Shown: one piece after another, positions 8,775 through 17,449 of the stretch
Layout: every line of letters begins with the position of its first letter
Numbering within the stretch: the stretch's first letter is position 1
Assembly: GCF_013343005.1 (NCBI RefSeq)
Contig: NZ_CP054491.1
Coordinates: 1,842,501 to 1,906,500 of the forward strand
Direction of reading: 5' to 3'
Length of the DNA: 64,000 bases
DNA from: Candidatus Reidiella endopervernicosa
Lineage (GTDB): Bacteria; Pseudomonadota; Gammaproteobacteria; GCF-013343005
Program-made: the position numbers and the translations under genes
Notes under the pieces: generated by a model
The model's input: only the letters and a program-made list of their open reading frames with translations
What the model was told of the DNA's origin: nothing
Databases searched by the model: none

Positions 8775-9866
8775 ATGGGTTTGTCTATATATCTGCCGGT
8801 CGCTACTACTCCTATGTATAAAAGTACCATTGTCGTCTCTCCGCGTGAGCGTTTCTCTTCGGTCATTCCATCGTTGAAGTCGATCTTCAATACCGTAGAC
8901 GATTCCGTTCCGGTGATTGTGGTTGAGGGGGTGACGCCCACAGAGATTAGAGCCGAAATTAAGGCACTTCAGAGCGAACGGCCGTTTAAGCATATAGCGC
9001 TTTCCTATCCGGTTACGCCCAATGAGGCACGCAATATTGGTGCGGCTGAGGTTGAAACCGAATTTGTCCTCTTTGCCGATAACGATATCGAGTATGAAGC
9101 GGGTTGGCTGGAGGCCCTGGAGAGAAATGCTGATGAGAATGATGCGGATGCGGTGGCACCACTTATTTTTATCGGTCCGTGTGAGACGGTGACCATTCAC
9201 CACGCTGGTGGCAAATTGCACCATGAACGCGACGGTGCGAATCTCATTCTGAGCGAGCAGCATCGCTTTATGAATGTTCCTCTTGAGGAGGTGGAGGCCC
9301 AGCTGAGTGATCCATCGATGCTGGAGAATGAAGTGTGTGAGTTCCACTGTATGTTGATGCGCAAGGATCTCTACGATCGCATGGGTGGTCTGGATGAGCG
9401 GTTGATTACCCGGGAGCAGATGGATTTTGCCCTGCGCTGTATGGATATGGGCACCAAGGTCACCTTTGAGAAGGATAGTCGTGTCACCTATCGGGCCTAC
9501 GATCCTTTCAATTCGGTCGATCTTCAATACCACCTGTTTCGCTGGTCGGATGAGCGTGCGGTGGAATCGATCAAGGCGTTTGAAGAGACCTGGGGTGTAA
9601 AGCTGAAGGCAGACAGGATTCGTTATAGCTGGATTCAGAACCATCGAGATAGGGCAATTGCTACCGTATACCCGTGGCCCAGAAAAGTGCTCGGGCGAAA
9701 ATTTATGAGGCGTCTGATCTCGCAGAAAATAGAGCGCCGGGTGCGAGAACAGTTTGATATGAAACGCGCCAAGTTGGGTGAAAAATCGATACCTAATAGA
9801 CCGGAAGTAGTGTGGGCGGGAACTCTGTTTGGTCTGGACGATGGGCGAAGCGGAAGCCAGGCTTGA
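8775..9866 (+). CDS. family 2 glycosyltransferase
   Basis: A 363-residue protein with a GT-A fold layout: 'STIVVSPRERFSSVIPSLKSI' at the N-terminus, 'NEARNIGAAEVETEFVLFADND' with the metal-binding DND near residue 100, then 'GGLDERLITREQMDFALR' which matches the acceptor/catalytic region. No membrane segment is seen, so it is probably cytosolic or peripheral. GT2 enzymes transfer sugars from nucleotide sugars; the acceptor is unknown. It is followed nine bases later by a second glycosyltransferase-like gene and then the HD-like gene. The whole trio is inserted between hpnC and hpnD on the opposite strand. Confidence 0.75.
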   Translation: MGLSIYLPVATTPMYKSTIVVSPRERFSSVIPSLKSIFNTVDDSVPVIVVEGVTPTEIRAEIKALQSERPFKHIALSYPVTPNEARNIGAAEVETEFVLFADNDIEYEAGWLEALERNADENDADAVAPLIFIGPCETVTIHHAGGKLHHERDGANLILSEQHRFMNVPLEEVEAQLSDPSMLENEVCEFHCMLMRKDLYDRMGGLDERLITREQMDFALRCMDMGTKVTFEKDSRVTYRAYDPFNSVDLQYHLFRWSDERAVESIKAFEETWGVKLKADRIRYSWIQNHRDRAIATVYPWPRKVLGRKFMRRLISQKIERRVREQFDMKRAKLGEKSIPNRPEVVWAGTLFGLDDGRSGSQA

Positions 9867-9874
9867 ATAGAAAT

Positions 9875-10576
9875 ATGCGAAAAGATTACGTGGTCGTTGG
9901 AGGTATGGCGACTATGCCTTCGCGTGCCGATACCGCACCGATGGCGATTGAGAGCGCGCTAGCTAATGTCGACCATCTCTACCTCTATCTCGATAAGTTT
10001 GATGTTATTCCGAGTTATGCCAAACATGAACGGATGACAATTCTACGTTCACAGGATATGGGCGAGATCGGTGCTAACGGTAAATTGCTTGGTCTGTCGC
10101 TGTGTGATGGTGCTGACTACTATGCCTGTTTTGATGACGATATTTTATACCCGAATAATTTTATACAACGTCTCTATAGAGAGTGTGTGAAGTATGACGA
10201 CCGTGTGGCAGCGGGTGTGCATGGCAGTGTGTTTGAAGCAGATATTGCATCATATAGACAGGATAGAAAGGTCTATGATGCGGTCAGTCGACTCTGCTTT
10301 GGAAAGCGGGTTGATGTGCTGGCCACCTGCGGGACATTGCATCCGATTGCGGCAATGAAGTTTGATGTAAATCAGTGGTCGGATGTGAATATGGTCGACC
10401 TTGGGTTTGCCTTCGAGGCAAAAAATGTGGGGCTGGGCCTAAGGGTAGTGTCGCGTCGAAAGCAATGGATCCAACGCCTAGGTCGGTGTCAGGCTGATAG
10501 CATCTACGCCAAATTACGCCAAGATGATGCGCTTCAAACCCTAAAGGTTAAAGAACTATTGGGACTGGGGGAGTAA
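9875..10576 (+). CDS. glycosyltransferase-like protein
   Basis: A 233-residue protein beginning 'MRKDYVVVGGMATMPSRAD'. 'YYACFDDDILYP' carries a DDD metal-binding motif, and 'GANGKLLGL' and 'HPIAAMKFD' also resemble GT-A enzymes. The family is not certain. The ATG at 9875 is chosen because it follows the upstream stop by eight bases. It is likely co-transcribed with the GT2 gene before it and the HD-like gene after it. Confidence 0.6.
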   Translation: MRKDYVVVGGMATMPSRADTAPMAIESALANVDHLYLYLDKFDVIPSYAKHERMTILRSQDMGEIGANGKLLGLSLCDGADYYACFDDDILYPNNFIQRLYRECVKYDDRVAAGVHGSVFEADIASYRQDRKVYDAVSRLCFGKRVDVLATCGTLHPIAAMKFDVNQWSDVNMVDLGFAFEAKNVGLGLRVVSRRKQWIQRLGRCQADSIYAKLRQDDALQTLKVKELLGLGE

Positions 10577-10619
10577 AGCTGCTCTGCTTGCTGCAAGGGA
10601 CGCGTGGTGAATACTAACT

Positions 10620-11363
10620 ATGTATAAATATGCCCAGACGAATATTCAGCTCTATAGTCAGCTGCGTGCACTCAATTTTGATATTAATGCCGTTGAGCTG
10701 ATATTTAAGGCCTACGAACTCTCGCTGGAGCTCTTTCCGTCGCATTTTCGTGCCAACGGCAGGCCGTTTCTATGCCATCTGGTCGGAACCGCGAGCATTA
10801 TGGCTGAACACAAATTTCGGGTGGAACTGGTGGCTGCTGCACTGCTGCACTCGGTATATCTATTCGGTCAATTCGGAGATCCAAGGCCAGGTGTTACGGA
10901 GAGGAAACGTAAACAGGTGATTGCGGCTGTAGGTGAGGAGGTGGAGTCACTGGTTATGGTCTATACGGAATTCCCCTGGAGCAGAAGTGCGACTGGAGAG
11001 TATGCCATACAGTTCGGCCAGATGAGTGATCGTGATCGCGAGATTTTGATTATGCGCCTTGCAAACGAGTTAGAAGAGAATCTCGAATTTGAAATGGCCT
11101 ATAGCCGTAAGGATCACTTGGCCCTCTACGAGGGTCGTGAGGATCAACTGAGATCGCTGGCCTTAGCGTTGGTTAATGATGAGTTTGCCGTCGAACTAAA
11201 TGCCGTTATTAATCCGACGCAAACGAGTACGGTTTCAGAACGACTTAAACGTACCGACCGATGTCTTTTCTCCGCAGTTCCCACACCATGGTTGCATAGA
11301 GTTGTGGCCTATCTTTATAAAAAGAGACGTAAGCTTAATAAGCTGTTGTTCCGTTTCAAATAG
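10620..11363 (+). CDS. HD-like domain protein with altered HD pair
   Basis: A 247-residue protein. 'GRPFLCHLVGTASIMAEH' followed by 'LVAAALLHSVYLFGQFGD' resembles the start of RelA/SpoT-type HD domains, but the usual 'LLHD' reads 'LLHS', so a key metal ligand is missing. It may therefore be a binding or structural protein rather than a hydrolase. It may belong to a DUF6817-type group, but I cannot confirm that. The C-terminus is basic ('LYKKRRKLNKLLFRFK'), perhaps membrane-associated. It ends three bases from the convergent hpnC stop. Confidence 0.55.
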   Translation: MYKYAQTNIQLYSQLRALNFDINAVELIFKAYELSLELFPSHFRANGRPFLCHLVGTASIMAEHKFRVELVAAALLHSVYLFGQFGDPRPGVTERKRKQVIAAVGEEVESLVMVYTEFPWSRSATGEYAIQFGQMSDRDREILIMRLANELEENLEFEMAYSRKDHLALYEGREDQLRSLALALVNDEFAVELNAVINPTQTSTVSERLKRTDRCLFSAVPTPWLHRVVAYLYKKRRKLNKLLFRFK

Positions 11364-11366
11364 TAA

Positions 11367-12236
11367 TTAACGCCTGACGCGTTTTGGTAGGAGTGCCCGG
11401 CGCACGATACCGTACCAGTCGCGTCGTTCGAGTCGTGGTCTTTCGAATGGGTTGGTGCGCTCGCGTAGTTTGTAGAGCACTGTCACACCTCCTTCGCAGA
11501 TCATTCGTAGCTCAAATCCAAAGCGTCCTTTCAATACGATGCCGAGTGGGCAGCCAGCGCGCAGCATCTTCTCGGCGCGGTCTAGCTGTAGGGTGATCAG
11601 GTCATCCATACGCAGTGCCTTGCGTTTCTCTTGTAGGTATTTCTCCCCAACGCCGAAACGTTTCATCTCATCCTGTGGCAGGTAGATACGGTCGTTTTCG
11701 TCGAAGTCCTGTCCGATATCCTGCATGAAGTTGATTAGCTGCAGGGCGCTGCAGACGCCATCGGAGAGGGCAAGGTTGCGTGGTGTGGCAGCACCGAACA
11801 GATGTAGCAGCAAGCGACCAACAGGATTGGCGGATCGACGACAGTAGTCCATCACCTCACCAAAGTCGGTGTAGCGTCGTTTCTCGACATCCTGACGAAA
11901 GGCGCTGAGCAGGTCGTGCAGTAGCGAGTAGGGGAGTGCGAAGCGTTCGATGGCATCGGCCAGGGCGATGAAGATCGGCTCATTGATGCTCTCTCCACGT
12001 TCCAGGGTATGCAACTTCTCGCTCATCGCATCGAGTTCGGCGTAACGCTGGTCGACGCTCAGATCACCTTCGTCGGCGAAGTCGTCGGCGGTCCGAGCGA
12101 AGGCGTAGATGGCCGCAATCGGTAGCCGTATACGACGTGGCATCAGCCAGGAGGCGACGGGAAAGTTTTCGTAATGGCTCTTGGCCATATCGAGGCAGTA
12201 GCGGTAGGCCGCCTTGATCTCTCTGGAGGAGGACAT
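11367..12236 (-). CDS. hpnC: hydroxysqualene synthase HpnC
   Basis: A 289-residue squalene-synthase-like enzyme. It has both Asp-rich motifs, 'ARTADDFADE' near residue 47 and 'NFMQDIGQDFDENDRIYLP' near 165. 'HYENFPVASWLMPRRIRLP' is typical of HpnC rather than HpnD. It converts presqualene diphosphate to hydroxysqualene. It is separated from hpnD/hpnE by three plus-strand genes, which is unusual because hpnC-hpnD-hpnE are normally adjacent. It lies six bases after rmuC on the same strand, so the two are probably co-transcribed. Confidence 0.9.
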   Translation of the reverse strand: MSSSREIKAAYRYCLDMAKSHYENFPVASWLMPRRIRLPIAAIYAFARTADDFADEGDLSVDQRYAELDAMSEKLHTLERGESINEPIFIALADAIERFALPYSLLHDLLSAFRQDVEKRRYTDFGEVMDYCRRSANPVGRLLLHLFGAATPRNLALSDGVCSALQLINFMQDIGQDFDENDRIYLPQDEMKRFGVGEKYLQEKRKALRMDDLITLQLDRAEKMLRAGCPLGIVLKGRFGFELRMICEGGVTVLYKLRERTNPFERPRLERRDWYGIVRRALLPKRVRR

Positions 12237-12241
12237 CGAAA

Positions 12242-13537
12242 CTATTCGCTATCGCTGCTGGATGTTTCGGCCGACTCGACCCGGCGCGGTGCGCGTTCGA
12301 TCTGCTGGCTATCACCGACCTCTTTCTTGGCACTGATACCCATCTCGGTGAACTTGCGCGCCGAGGGGAGAATGCGAGTGTCGAAGGAGCCTACCGCTTT
12401 ATTGTAGTGATTCACGCTGCTATCAAGGCTTTTGCCTACCTTGGAGAGGTGATCGGCAAAGGTGGCGAGGCGATCGTACATCTCCTCACCCAGCTTACGA
12501 ATATTCTCGGCGTTATCTGCCAGTGCCTCCTGACGCCAGCCGTAGGCAACCGCACGCAGCAGCGCGACAAAGCTGGTGGGGGTGGCAAGTATCACCTTGT
12601 CGGCCAGTGCATCCTCGAGCAGTTTACGATCGTTATCGAGCGCGGCGGTGAGGAACTGGTCACCAGGGATGAAGAGCACCACGAAATCGGGACTGTTTTT
12701 GAACTGCTGCCAGTAGGATTTGGAGGCGAGTTCTTTAACACGTTCACGCACCTTGCGGGTGTGACGGGCCAGTTCACGCTGGCGACTCTCGTCATCGGTC
12801 GCCTCAACGGCGCTGAGATAGGCGTCGAGTGGGGTCTTGGCATCGACGATGATCTCGCGCCCGTCGGGCATGCGTACGATCATGTCGGGACGTAGCGCAC
12901 CCTCTTCGGTCTGCACCTGCTCCTGCTCGTAGAAATCGCAGTGCTCGACCATGCCAGCCAGCTCGGCGAGGCGCTTGAGTGTCATCTCACCCCACTGACC
13001 ACGCACCTCGGGACGGCGTAGCGCCTGCACCAGATTGCGTGTCTCACCCTGCAGTAGGCGTTGCGCCTCGGCCATCGTCTCAAGGTGTTTGCTCAGTGAG
13101 CCGTAGGCGCTCTGGCGCTCGCTCTCCATCTTCTGGATCTGGCTCTCGGTCTTCTGCAGCGCCTCTCGGATCGGTTTGACCAGATTCTCAACCGCTTTTT
13201 CGCGTTGTGAGAGTTCCCCCTGTGCCTGGGTCTGGAACTGCTTCAGGTTCTCCTGCGCCAGCTTCAGGAACTCGGAACTGTTGTGTTTCAGTGCCTCGCT
13301 CGCCATCGCACCGAAGGTGTCGCTGAGCTGGCCACGCGCCTCCGCCTGCGCCTTCTCCAGTGCGGCGATCTTGTCGGCTGCGCTACGCTGTTCGTGTGCC
13401 AGCTCGCTACTGAGCTTGATCTTCGCCTCACGCAGGGTGGTGACCTCGCGTTGCGCACGCAGGTGGCCGATCAGCAGACCGAGGCCGAGGGCGAGCAGGG
13501 CGGTGATAATTACGACGGTGAGTTGTGTGGCATCCAT
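12242..13537 (-). CDS. rmuC: DNA recombination protein RmuC
   Basis: A 431-residue protein. It has one N-terminal membrane segment ('VVIITALLALGLGLLIGHL'), a long coiled coil (about residues 30-190), then the RmuC nuclease-like domain ('VRGQWGEMTLKRLAELAGM', 'IVDAKTPLDAYLSA', 'FVVLFIPGDQFLTAAL', 'TSFVALLRAVAYGWRQE'). RmuC limits recombination at inverted repeats, which is of note in a genome so rich in palindromes. It sits upstream of hpnC. The length is normal for the family. Confidence 0.9.
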   Translation of the reverse strand: MDATQLTVVIITALLALGLGLLIGHLRAQREVTTLREAKIKLSSELAHEQRSAADKIAALEKAQAEARGQLSDTFGAMASEALKHNSSEFLKLAQENLKQFQTQAQGELSQREKAVENLVKPIREALQKTESQIQKMESERQSAYGSLSKHLETMAEAQRLLQGETRNLVQALRRPEVRGQWGEMTLKRLAELAGMVEHCDFYEQEQVQTEEGALRPDMIVRMPDGREIIVDAKTPLDAYLSAVEATDDESRQRELARHTRKVRERVKELASKSYWQQFKNSPDFVVLFIPGDQFLTAALDNDRKLLEDALADKVILATPTSFVALLRAVAYGWRQEALADNAENIRKLGEEMYDRLATFADHLSKVGKSLDSSVNHYNKAVGSFDTRILPSARKFTEMGISAKKEVGDSQQIERAPRRVESAETSSSDSE

Positions 13538-13593
13538 GGGCTGGAATCATACCATTGCGGGCGATGTGAATAGCCCCCCGACGTGTCGGTGTA

Positions 13594-13635
13594 ACGCAAC
13601 TTTCATTTTTACCGCCAAGTTGCGTATAAATACGC
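13594..13635. promoter_or_regulatory. two overlapping palindromes in the mogA promoter region
   Basis: ACGCAACTT (13594) pairs with AAGTTGCGT (13617), a perfect 9-bp inverted repeat. Overlapping its right arm is GCGTA-TAAA-TACGC (13622-13635), whose centre TATAAA could be a -10 box. This may be an operator or a hairpin in the leader between the divergent rmuC and mogA. No regulator can be named. Confidence 0.35.
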
Positions 13636-13694
13636 CATTCTATTCATTCCAACCGAACAGTTTCGCAGCGCCTTCGCTGTAATTGGAGAGAGCA

Positions 13695-14225
13695 ATGACC
13701 ATCCGAATCGGCATCATCACCGCGTCCGACCGCGCCAGCGCCGGTGTCTACGAAGATATCTCCGGCAAGGCGATTATCGAGACCATGAACGACTACCTCA
13801 CTTCATCGTTTGAGCCGGTCTACCGGGTGATTCCCGATGAGCAGGCAGAGATCGAGAAGGCGATGATCGAGCTGGCCGATAAAGAGGGGTGTTGTCTGAT
13901 CGTCACCACCGGCGGCACCGGCCCGGCGCTACGCGATGTCACCCCCGAGGCGACCGAGGCAGTCTGTGAGAAGATGATGCCCGGCTTCGGCGAACTGATG
14001 CGCCAGACCAGTCTGCAGTATGTGCCGACGGCGATCCTCTCGCGCCAAACGGCAGGTATCCGTGGGAAGTCGCTGATTATTAACCTCCCCGGCAAACCCA
14101 AATCGATTCGCGAGTGTCTCGATGCCGTCTTCCCGGCGGTACCCTACTGCATTGATCTGATTGAAGGCCCGTTCCTCGAGTGCAATGAGGAAGTGATGAA
14201 ACCGTTTCGACCCAAGGCGAAGTAG
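13695..14225 (+). CDS. mogA: molybdopterin adenylyltransferase MogA
   Basis: A 176-residue MoaB/Mog-fold protein starting 'MTIRIGIITASDRASAG'. The signature 'LIVTTGGTGPALRDVTPEAT' and 'INLPGKPKSIRECLDAVFPAVPYCI' are typical. MogA adenylylates molybdopterin in the last steps of molybdenum cofactor synthesis. The ATG at 13695 with GGAGAG upstream is chosen over an upstream TTG. It is divergent from rmuC; no other moa/moe gene is in the window. Confidence 0.9.
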   Translation: MTIRIGIITASDRASAGVYEDISGKAIIETMNDYLTSSFEPVYRVIPDEQAEIEKAMIELADKEGCCLIVTTGGTGPALRDVTPEATEAVCEKMMPGFGELMRQTSLQYVPTAILSRQTAGIRGKSLIINLPGKPKSIRECLDAVFPAVPYCIDLIEGPFLECNEEVMKPFRPKAK

Positions 14226-14330
14226 TATTCGCCTTTGTCACTGATCAAGTCGACCCGTAACGAGTGGTGCTAGTTTTATAGGGTGGGGAACGGATATTGA
14301 GGTGAGACTATGAGAAGAGAGATACGCTAC

Positions 14331-14614
14331 CGCTGACCGCCATGGAGAGCGAAGTGAGGGCGGTTAGTCCCCGATAGTCGACGCCGTCTGCATATTCGTA
14401 GTTGAGAGCGTGAGCGAACGACGGAGAAGATGCAGCAGCGGCTTTATGTCGGCGTAGAGTCAGTGAGGGAGTTGTGTAGAGCCGCGAAGAGGTGATTACG
14501 CAACGAACGCAGGACGGTCGGGGCGCTCGTAGGCATAAACGGTCGCGTTAAGTATTTGCCGCTTGCTGGGCTTGGATGCCCAAAACATGCTTCCGCAAAA
14601 ATAGCGACTCCCCG
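14331..14614 (+). repeat. 284-bp dispersed element, copy 3
   Basis: Full-length copy inserted seven codons into a cytochrome c gene (ATG at 14310 with GAGGTGA upstream, codons MRREIRY). Exact removal joins TAC to AAT in frame and restores the gene's start. This copy differs most in the 3' hairpin (TATTTGCCGCTTGC / CATGCTTCCGC). Confidence 0.95.
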
Positions 14615-15052
14615 AATCTGTTTGGGTCTTTTTGCCTCTCTATGAACGGAAGTGTGCAGGCAGAGACAGACACAGCAGCAGAGCTGCAGGACCACCGTCA
14701 GCTAGTGGAGATGCCAGCCAAGACCCGCGCACTGATGCGCGCCGATATGCAAGATCATCTGGCAGCACTCACCACCATCTTTGCACTACTGGCTGACGAT
14801 CAGTATGAGAAGGCGGGCGAGGTGGCCGAGCAGCGCATGGGCAAGAGCACGATGGGCAAGCACCGGGAGAGTGGAGTACCACCGGGGCGGTATATGCCGT
14901 TGGCGATGCGCGAGTTAGGCTGGGGCATGCATGAGTCGGCGAGTGAGCTGGCCGAAGTCGCCAAACAGGGCGATGTGAATAAGACCTACACTGCGCTGCA
15001 AAAACTGACGGCAGGTTGCGTCGGCTGTCACATGGCGTATCGAACACGATAA
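14576..15052 (+). CDS. c-type cytochrome with repeat-derived N-terminus
   Basis: A monohaem cytochrome with CVGCH near the C-terminus ('LTAGCVGCHMAYRTR'), the layout of cytochrome c'/c-556 four-helix proteins that work in the periplasm. Repeat copy 3 interrupts it. The original start is at 14310 (MRREIRY...), followed after the repeat by 'NLFGSFCLSMNGSVQA', the end of a signal peptide. In the present sequence the only upstream start in frame is an ATG inside the repeat (14576), giving a chimeric basic N-terminus 'MPKTCFRKNSDSP' before the same hydrophobic stretch; an internal ATG at 14642 would lack most of it. Whether it is still exported is unknown. Confidence 0.7.
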   Translation: MPKTCFRKNSDSPNLFGSFCLSMNGSVQAETDTAAELQDHRQLVEMPAKTRALMRADMQDHLAALTTIFALLADDQYEKAGEVAEQRMGKSTMGKHRESGVPPGRYMPLAMRELGWGMHESASELAEVAKQGDVNKTYTALQKLTAGCVGCHMAYRTR

Positions 15053-15064
15053 CGGGGTTTGAAG

Positions 15065-15463
15065 ATGGACTTAGATAAGACAAAATATTTTTTCCGCATT
15101 GTTCCCTTCAATGCTGAGGGTGAGCAGATTTCAGTGATCGATGTGCTGGAAAATTTCTCGGCGAATGAGCTTGATGCCTGGCTCGGCACGGTCGTGGCGC
15201 TGGCTGATGGACAACATACGGTACAGGAGCTGTTTGATCATCTGGGTGGTCACTATGAGGCAGGGCCGCCGGAGTCGTTTGAGACGACGCTTGGTTCGGT
15301 CTTCGATCGCCTGTTAGAGGCGGAGGTGATACGACTGGGCGATGAGCAGGTCGAGCTTCCCGAATATCTGGCCGTTCCTTTCAACCTGCAGGAGCGTGAA
15401 ACGGCTATCGAGTCGATGGTCTCCGACGGTTACATCACCCAGGAACACCTCACCAAGCACTGA
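15065..15463 (+). CDS. small protein, PqqD-like winged-helix (tentative)
   Basis: A 132-residue acidic protein starting 'MDLDKTKYFFRIVPFNAEG'. 'LADGQHTVQELFDHLGG' followed by 'VFDRLLEAEVIRL' resembles the helix-turn-helix and wing of PqqD-like peptide-binding domains, but the match is weak. No cysteines, membrane segments or signal peptide are seen. It starts 12 bases after the cytochrome stop, so the two are probably co-transcribed. Function unknown. Confidence 0.5.
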   Translation: MDLDKTKYFFRIVPFNAEGEQISVIDVLENFSANELDAWLGTVVALADGQHTVQELFDHLGGHYEAGPPESFETTLGSVFDRLLEAEVIRLGDEQVELPEYLAVPFNLQERETAIESMVSDGYITQEHLTKH

Positions 15464-15511
15464 TTCTAGAGCAGCGCACACCCGAATCAGGGATGTGCGC
15501 TGACGATCCCG

Positions 15512-17449
15512 TTACGACCCCATAAAGAACTCATTGTCGAGAGGACTTGGTTCAGGGTCGCGTGTCGGCTCCTTGGCCTTCGGCTTTGATTTACTCTTCT
15601 TCGGTTCAGGCTGCTTCACCTTGGTCCGCTTCTTACCCTTACAGTCGATATCGGCCTTGGTGGCACTCACCTGGCTCATATCGAGTTTACCCTTGGCGTT
15701 CAGGCTCAGTTTTAGGATCATCGGTACGGTAGTCACCGGGTCCGCATTGGGCTGGGTGATATGGGTGACGAGGTAGACCGGCTCCTTTTTTAGCTGCTCC
15801 TTGGTGATCAGGTACTGGGTGCCGAGACTGCTGATGCCCTTGATGGCGCTGCCAAAGCCGAGACGTGCCCAGATAGGCTCTTCGTAGACAGGCACGCGGA
15901 AGGTATCGAGCAGATTGGTACCGCTCTCCTGCCAGCCTCCCTCCTCATGCAGCACATGCTCACCATCGACCCAGCGGTCGTGGGTCCAGCTCACTGTCAG
16001 ATTCCACTCCTGGTAGACATCGTAGATCCAGTATCCGACCGGACCACCGCGGTGGCCGCGAGGATCCTCGAGGTAGGCGGTCTGGAAGGTGCCGTCCCCA
16101 GGCGTATCGAGGATGGTGGTGCTGATCAGCAGCCCCTTGTCGTTGAACTTGCCGCCCACCCGAAGCTTGGTACCGCTCGGTTTGTGGGTGAACTTCTTCT
16201 TCAGCTTCTTCGAAACCGGGTCGTCGACGGTGTCGGGTTGTGCCGGCTCATCGCCGCCACCCATCATGCTCGATGGGCCCATGCCGAAGCCGCCACCGCC
16301 ACCGCCGAGAAGACCGCCCAGGGCACCGCCGAGCATGCCGGTTGCCTTCTCGGTCAGACGTGCACCGCTGCCGACCTCACTGTTAGGGCCGACGCTGATG
16401 GCACGATTAGCGGCCGGGTCGGGGCAGATGGGTGGGGAACCGATAGCGATCTTTGGCTTCTTGGGACAGGGAACCTCGATGAACTTCTTCACGTTGTTGC
16501 GTTTAACCGCTTCATAGCCCGCCTCGGCCTCGGCGAGCAGCTTGCCGCAACGGTCGAGGTTGGGGTTACGTGCCATGGTGAAGAGCAGGGTGGCATCGCT
16601 TGAGGCTGCATCCGAGACCCGCTTCAGACAGGCATCGAGTTCGGTCTGCGCCTGATTGGCGGCCTGATCGCGAGCCTTGGCCGCCTCTTCACGTTTCGGT
16701 TTGTTACCCTCGCGCAGCTGATCAAGCTCCCCCTCCAGCTGTTCATGTTTGTCGTTGGCCTTGGCTAGATTGGGCCAATCCTCATCGGCCTGTTTGCGTA
16801 GTGCATCAAGCCGATCTTCTATCGGTTTTACCTCGCCCTCGAGTCGTTTCACCTCACGTAGCCATTTTGCGCGGTCGGCATGGAAATCGGCGATCAGGTT
16901 GGAGTAGGTCTGGGTGTAGCCGGTGATATTGTTGGCGCGGGAGAAGTCACTCGCCTCCTGCTGGGCACGATCGTAGTACTCCTCGGCCGCCTCCAGTTCC
17001 AACTTGGCGCGACGATAGTCGTCAAGTTTGTCGCCATGTTGTTGCTCAAGATTGTTGATCTCCTCATAGGTCGCTTTGAGGCGATCGCGAAGCGTCTGTG
17101 CAGCCTTGGCCGCATCCTCAACCTCTTTGTTCTTGGCGTTCTCGGCGTCGTCTAGTTTCTTGATCGCCGCTTCGAGCTGTTTGTTGGCCTCGGCGAGCGC
17201 GGCATCGTAGGCGTTCCAACAGGCGCGTCGGCGCTCCAACTGACACTCACTGGCATTAGCCTCAAGCTTCGCCTTCTCAGTGCGGATATTGGCGAGCAAC
17301 TCATTGGCCTTCTCGATAGAGCGGCGCAGCTGCATGATCGACTCGCTGGCGCCTGCAATGGCAGCGCTGTTGGCAACCAGTTCACCCTCAAGTGTCCTGA
17401 TGCGGCCCATACGCTCTTCATTCAGCCCCTGTATAATCTCGATGCCCAT
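15512..17449 (-). CDS. large coiled-coil protein (likely 3' part of a frameshifted gene)
   Basis: A 645-residue frame. Residues 1-330 are a nearly continuous coiled coil rich in Glu, Lys and Ala. A glycine-rich linker ('GGALGGLLGGGGGGFGMG') follows, then a beta-rich segment with many Trp and Tyr ('GPVGYWIYDVYQEWNL'), and a basic Lys/Pro tail ('KVKQPEPKKSKSKPKAKEP'). It overlaps the upstream minus-strand frame by 32 bases, and readable sequence upstream of its ATG ('ELKQSID') continues that protein, so the two are probably one gene of about 890 residues with one base lost near 17475. No family recognised; envelope location is inferred from the partner's signal peptide. Confidence 0.6.
   Translation of the reverse strand: MGIEIIQGLNEERMGRIRTLEGELVANSAAIAGASESIMQLRRSIEKANELLANIRTEKAKLEANASECQLERRRACWNAYDAALAEANKQLEAAIKKLDDAENAKNKEVEDAAKAAQTLRDRLKATYEEINNLEQQHGDKLDDYRRAKLELEAAEEYYDRAQQEASDFSRANNITGYTQTYSNLIADFHADRAKWLREVKRLEGEVKPIEDRLDALRKQADEDWPNLAKANDKHEQLEGELDQLREGNKPKREEAAKARDQAANQAQTELDACLKRVSDAASSDATLLFTMARNPNLDRCGKLLAEAEAGYEAVKRNNVKKFIEVPCPKKPKIAIGSPPICPDPAANRAISVGPNSEVGSGARLTEKATGMLGGALGGLLGGGGGGFGMGPSSMMGGGDEPAQPDTVDDPVSKKLKKKFTHKPSGTKLRVGGKFNDKGLLISTTILDTPGDGTFQTAYLEDPRGHRGGPVGYWIYDVYQEWNLTVSWTHDRWVDGEHVLHEEGGWQESGTNLLDTFRVPVYEEPIWARLGFGSAIKGISSLGTQYLITKEQLKKEPVYLVTHITQPNADPVTTVPMILKLSLNAKGKLDMSQVSATKADIDCKGKKRTKVKQPEPKKSKSKPKAKEPTRDPEPSPLDNEFFMGS

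Noticed and set aside
8703-9644. Large minus-strand frame over the GT2 gene
   Set aside because: The plus-strand protein has the GT2 motifs and a good start; the minus frame has no recognisable domain.
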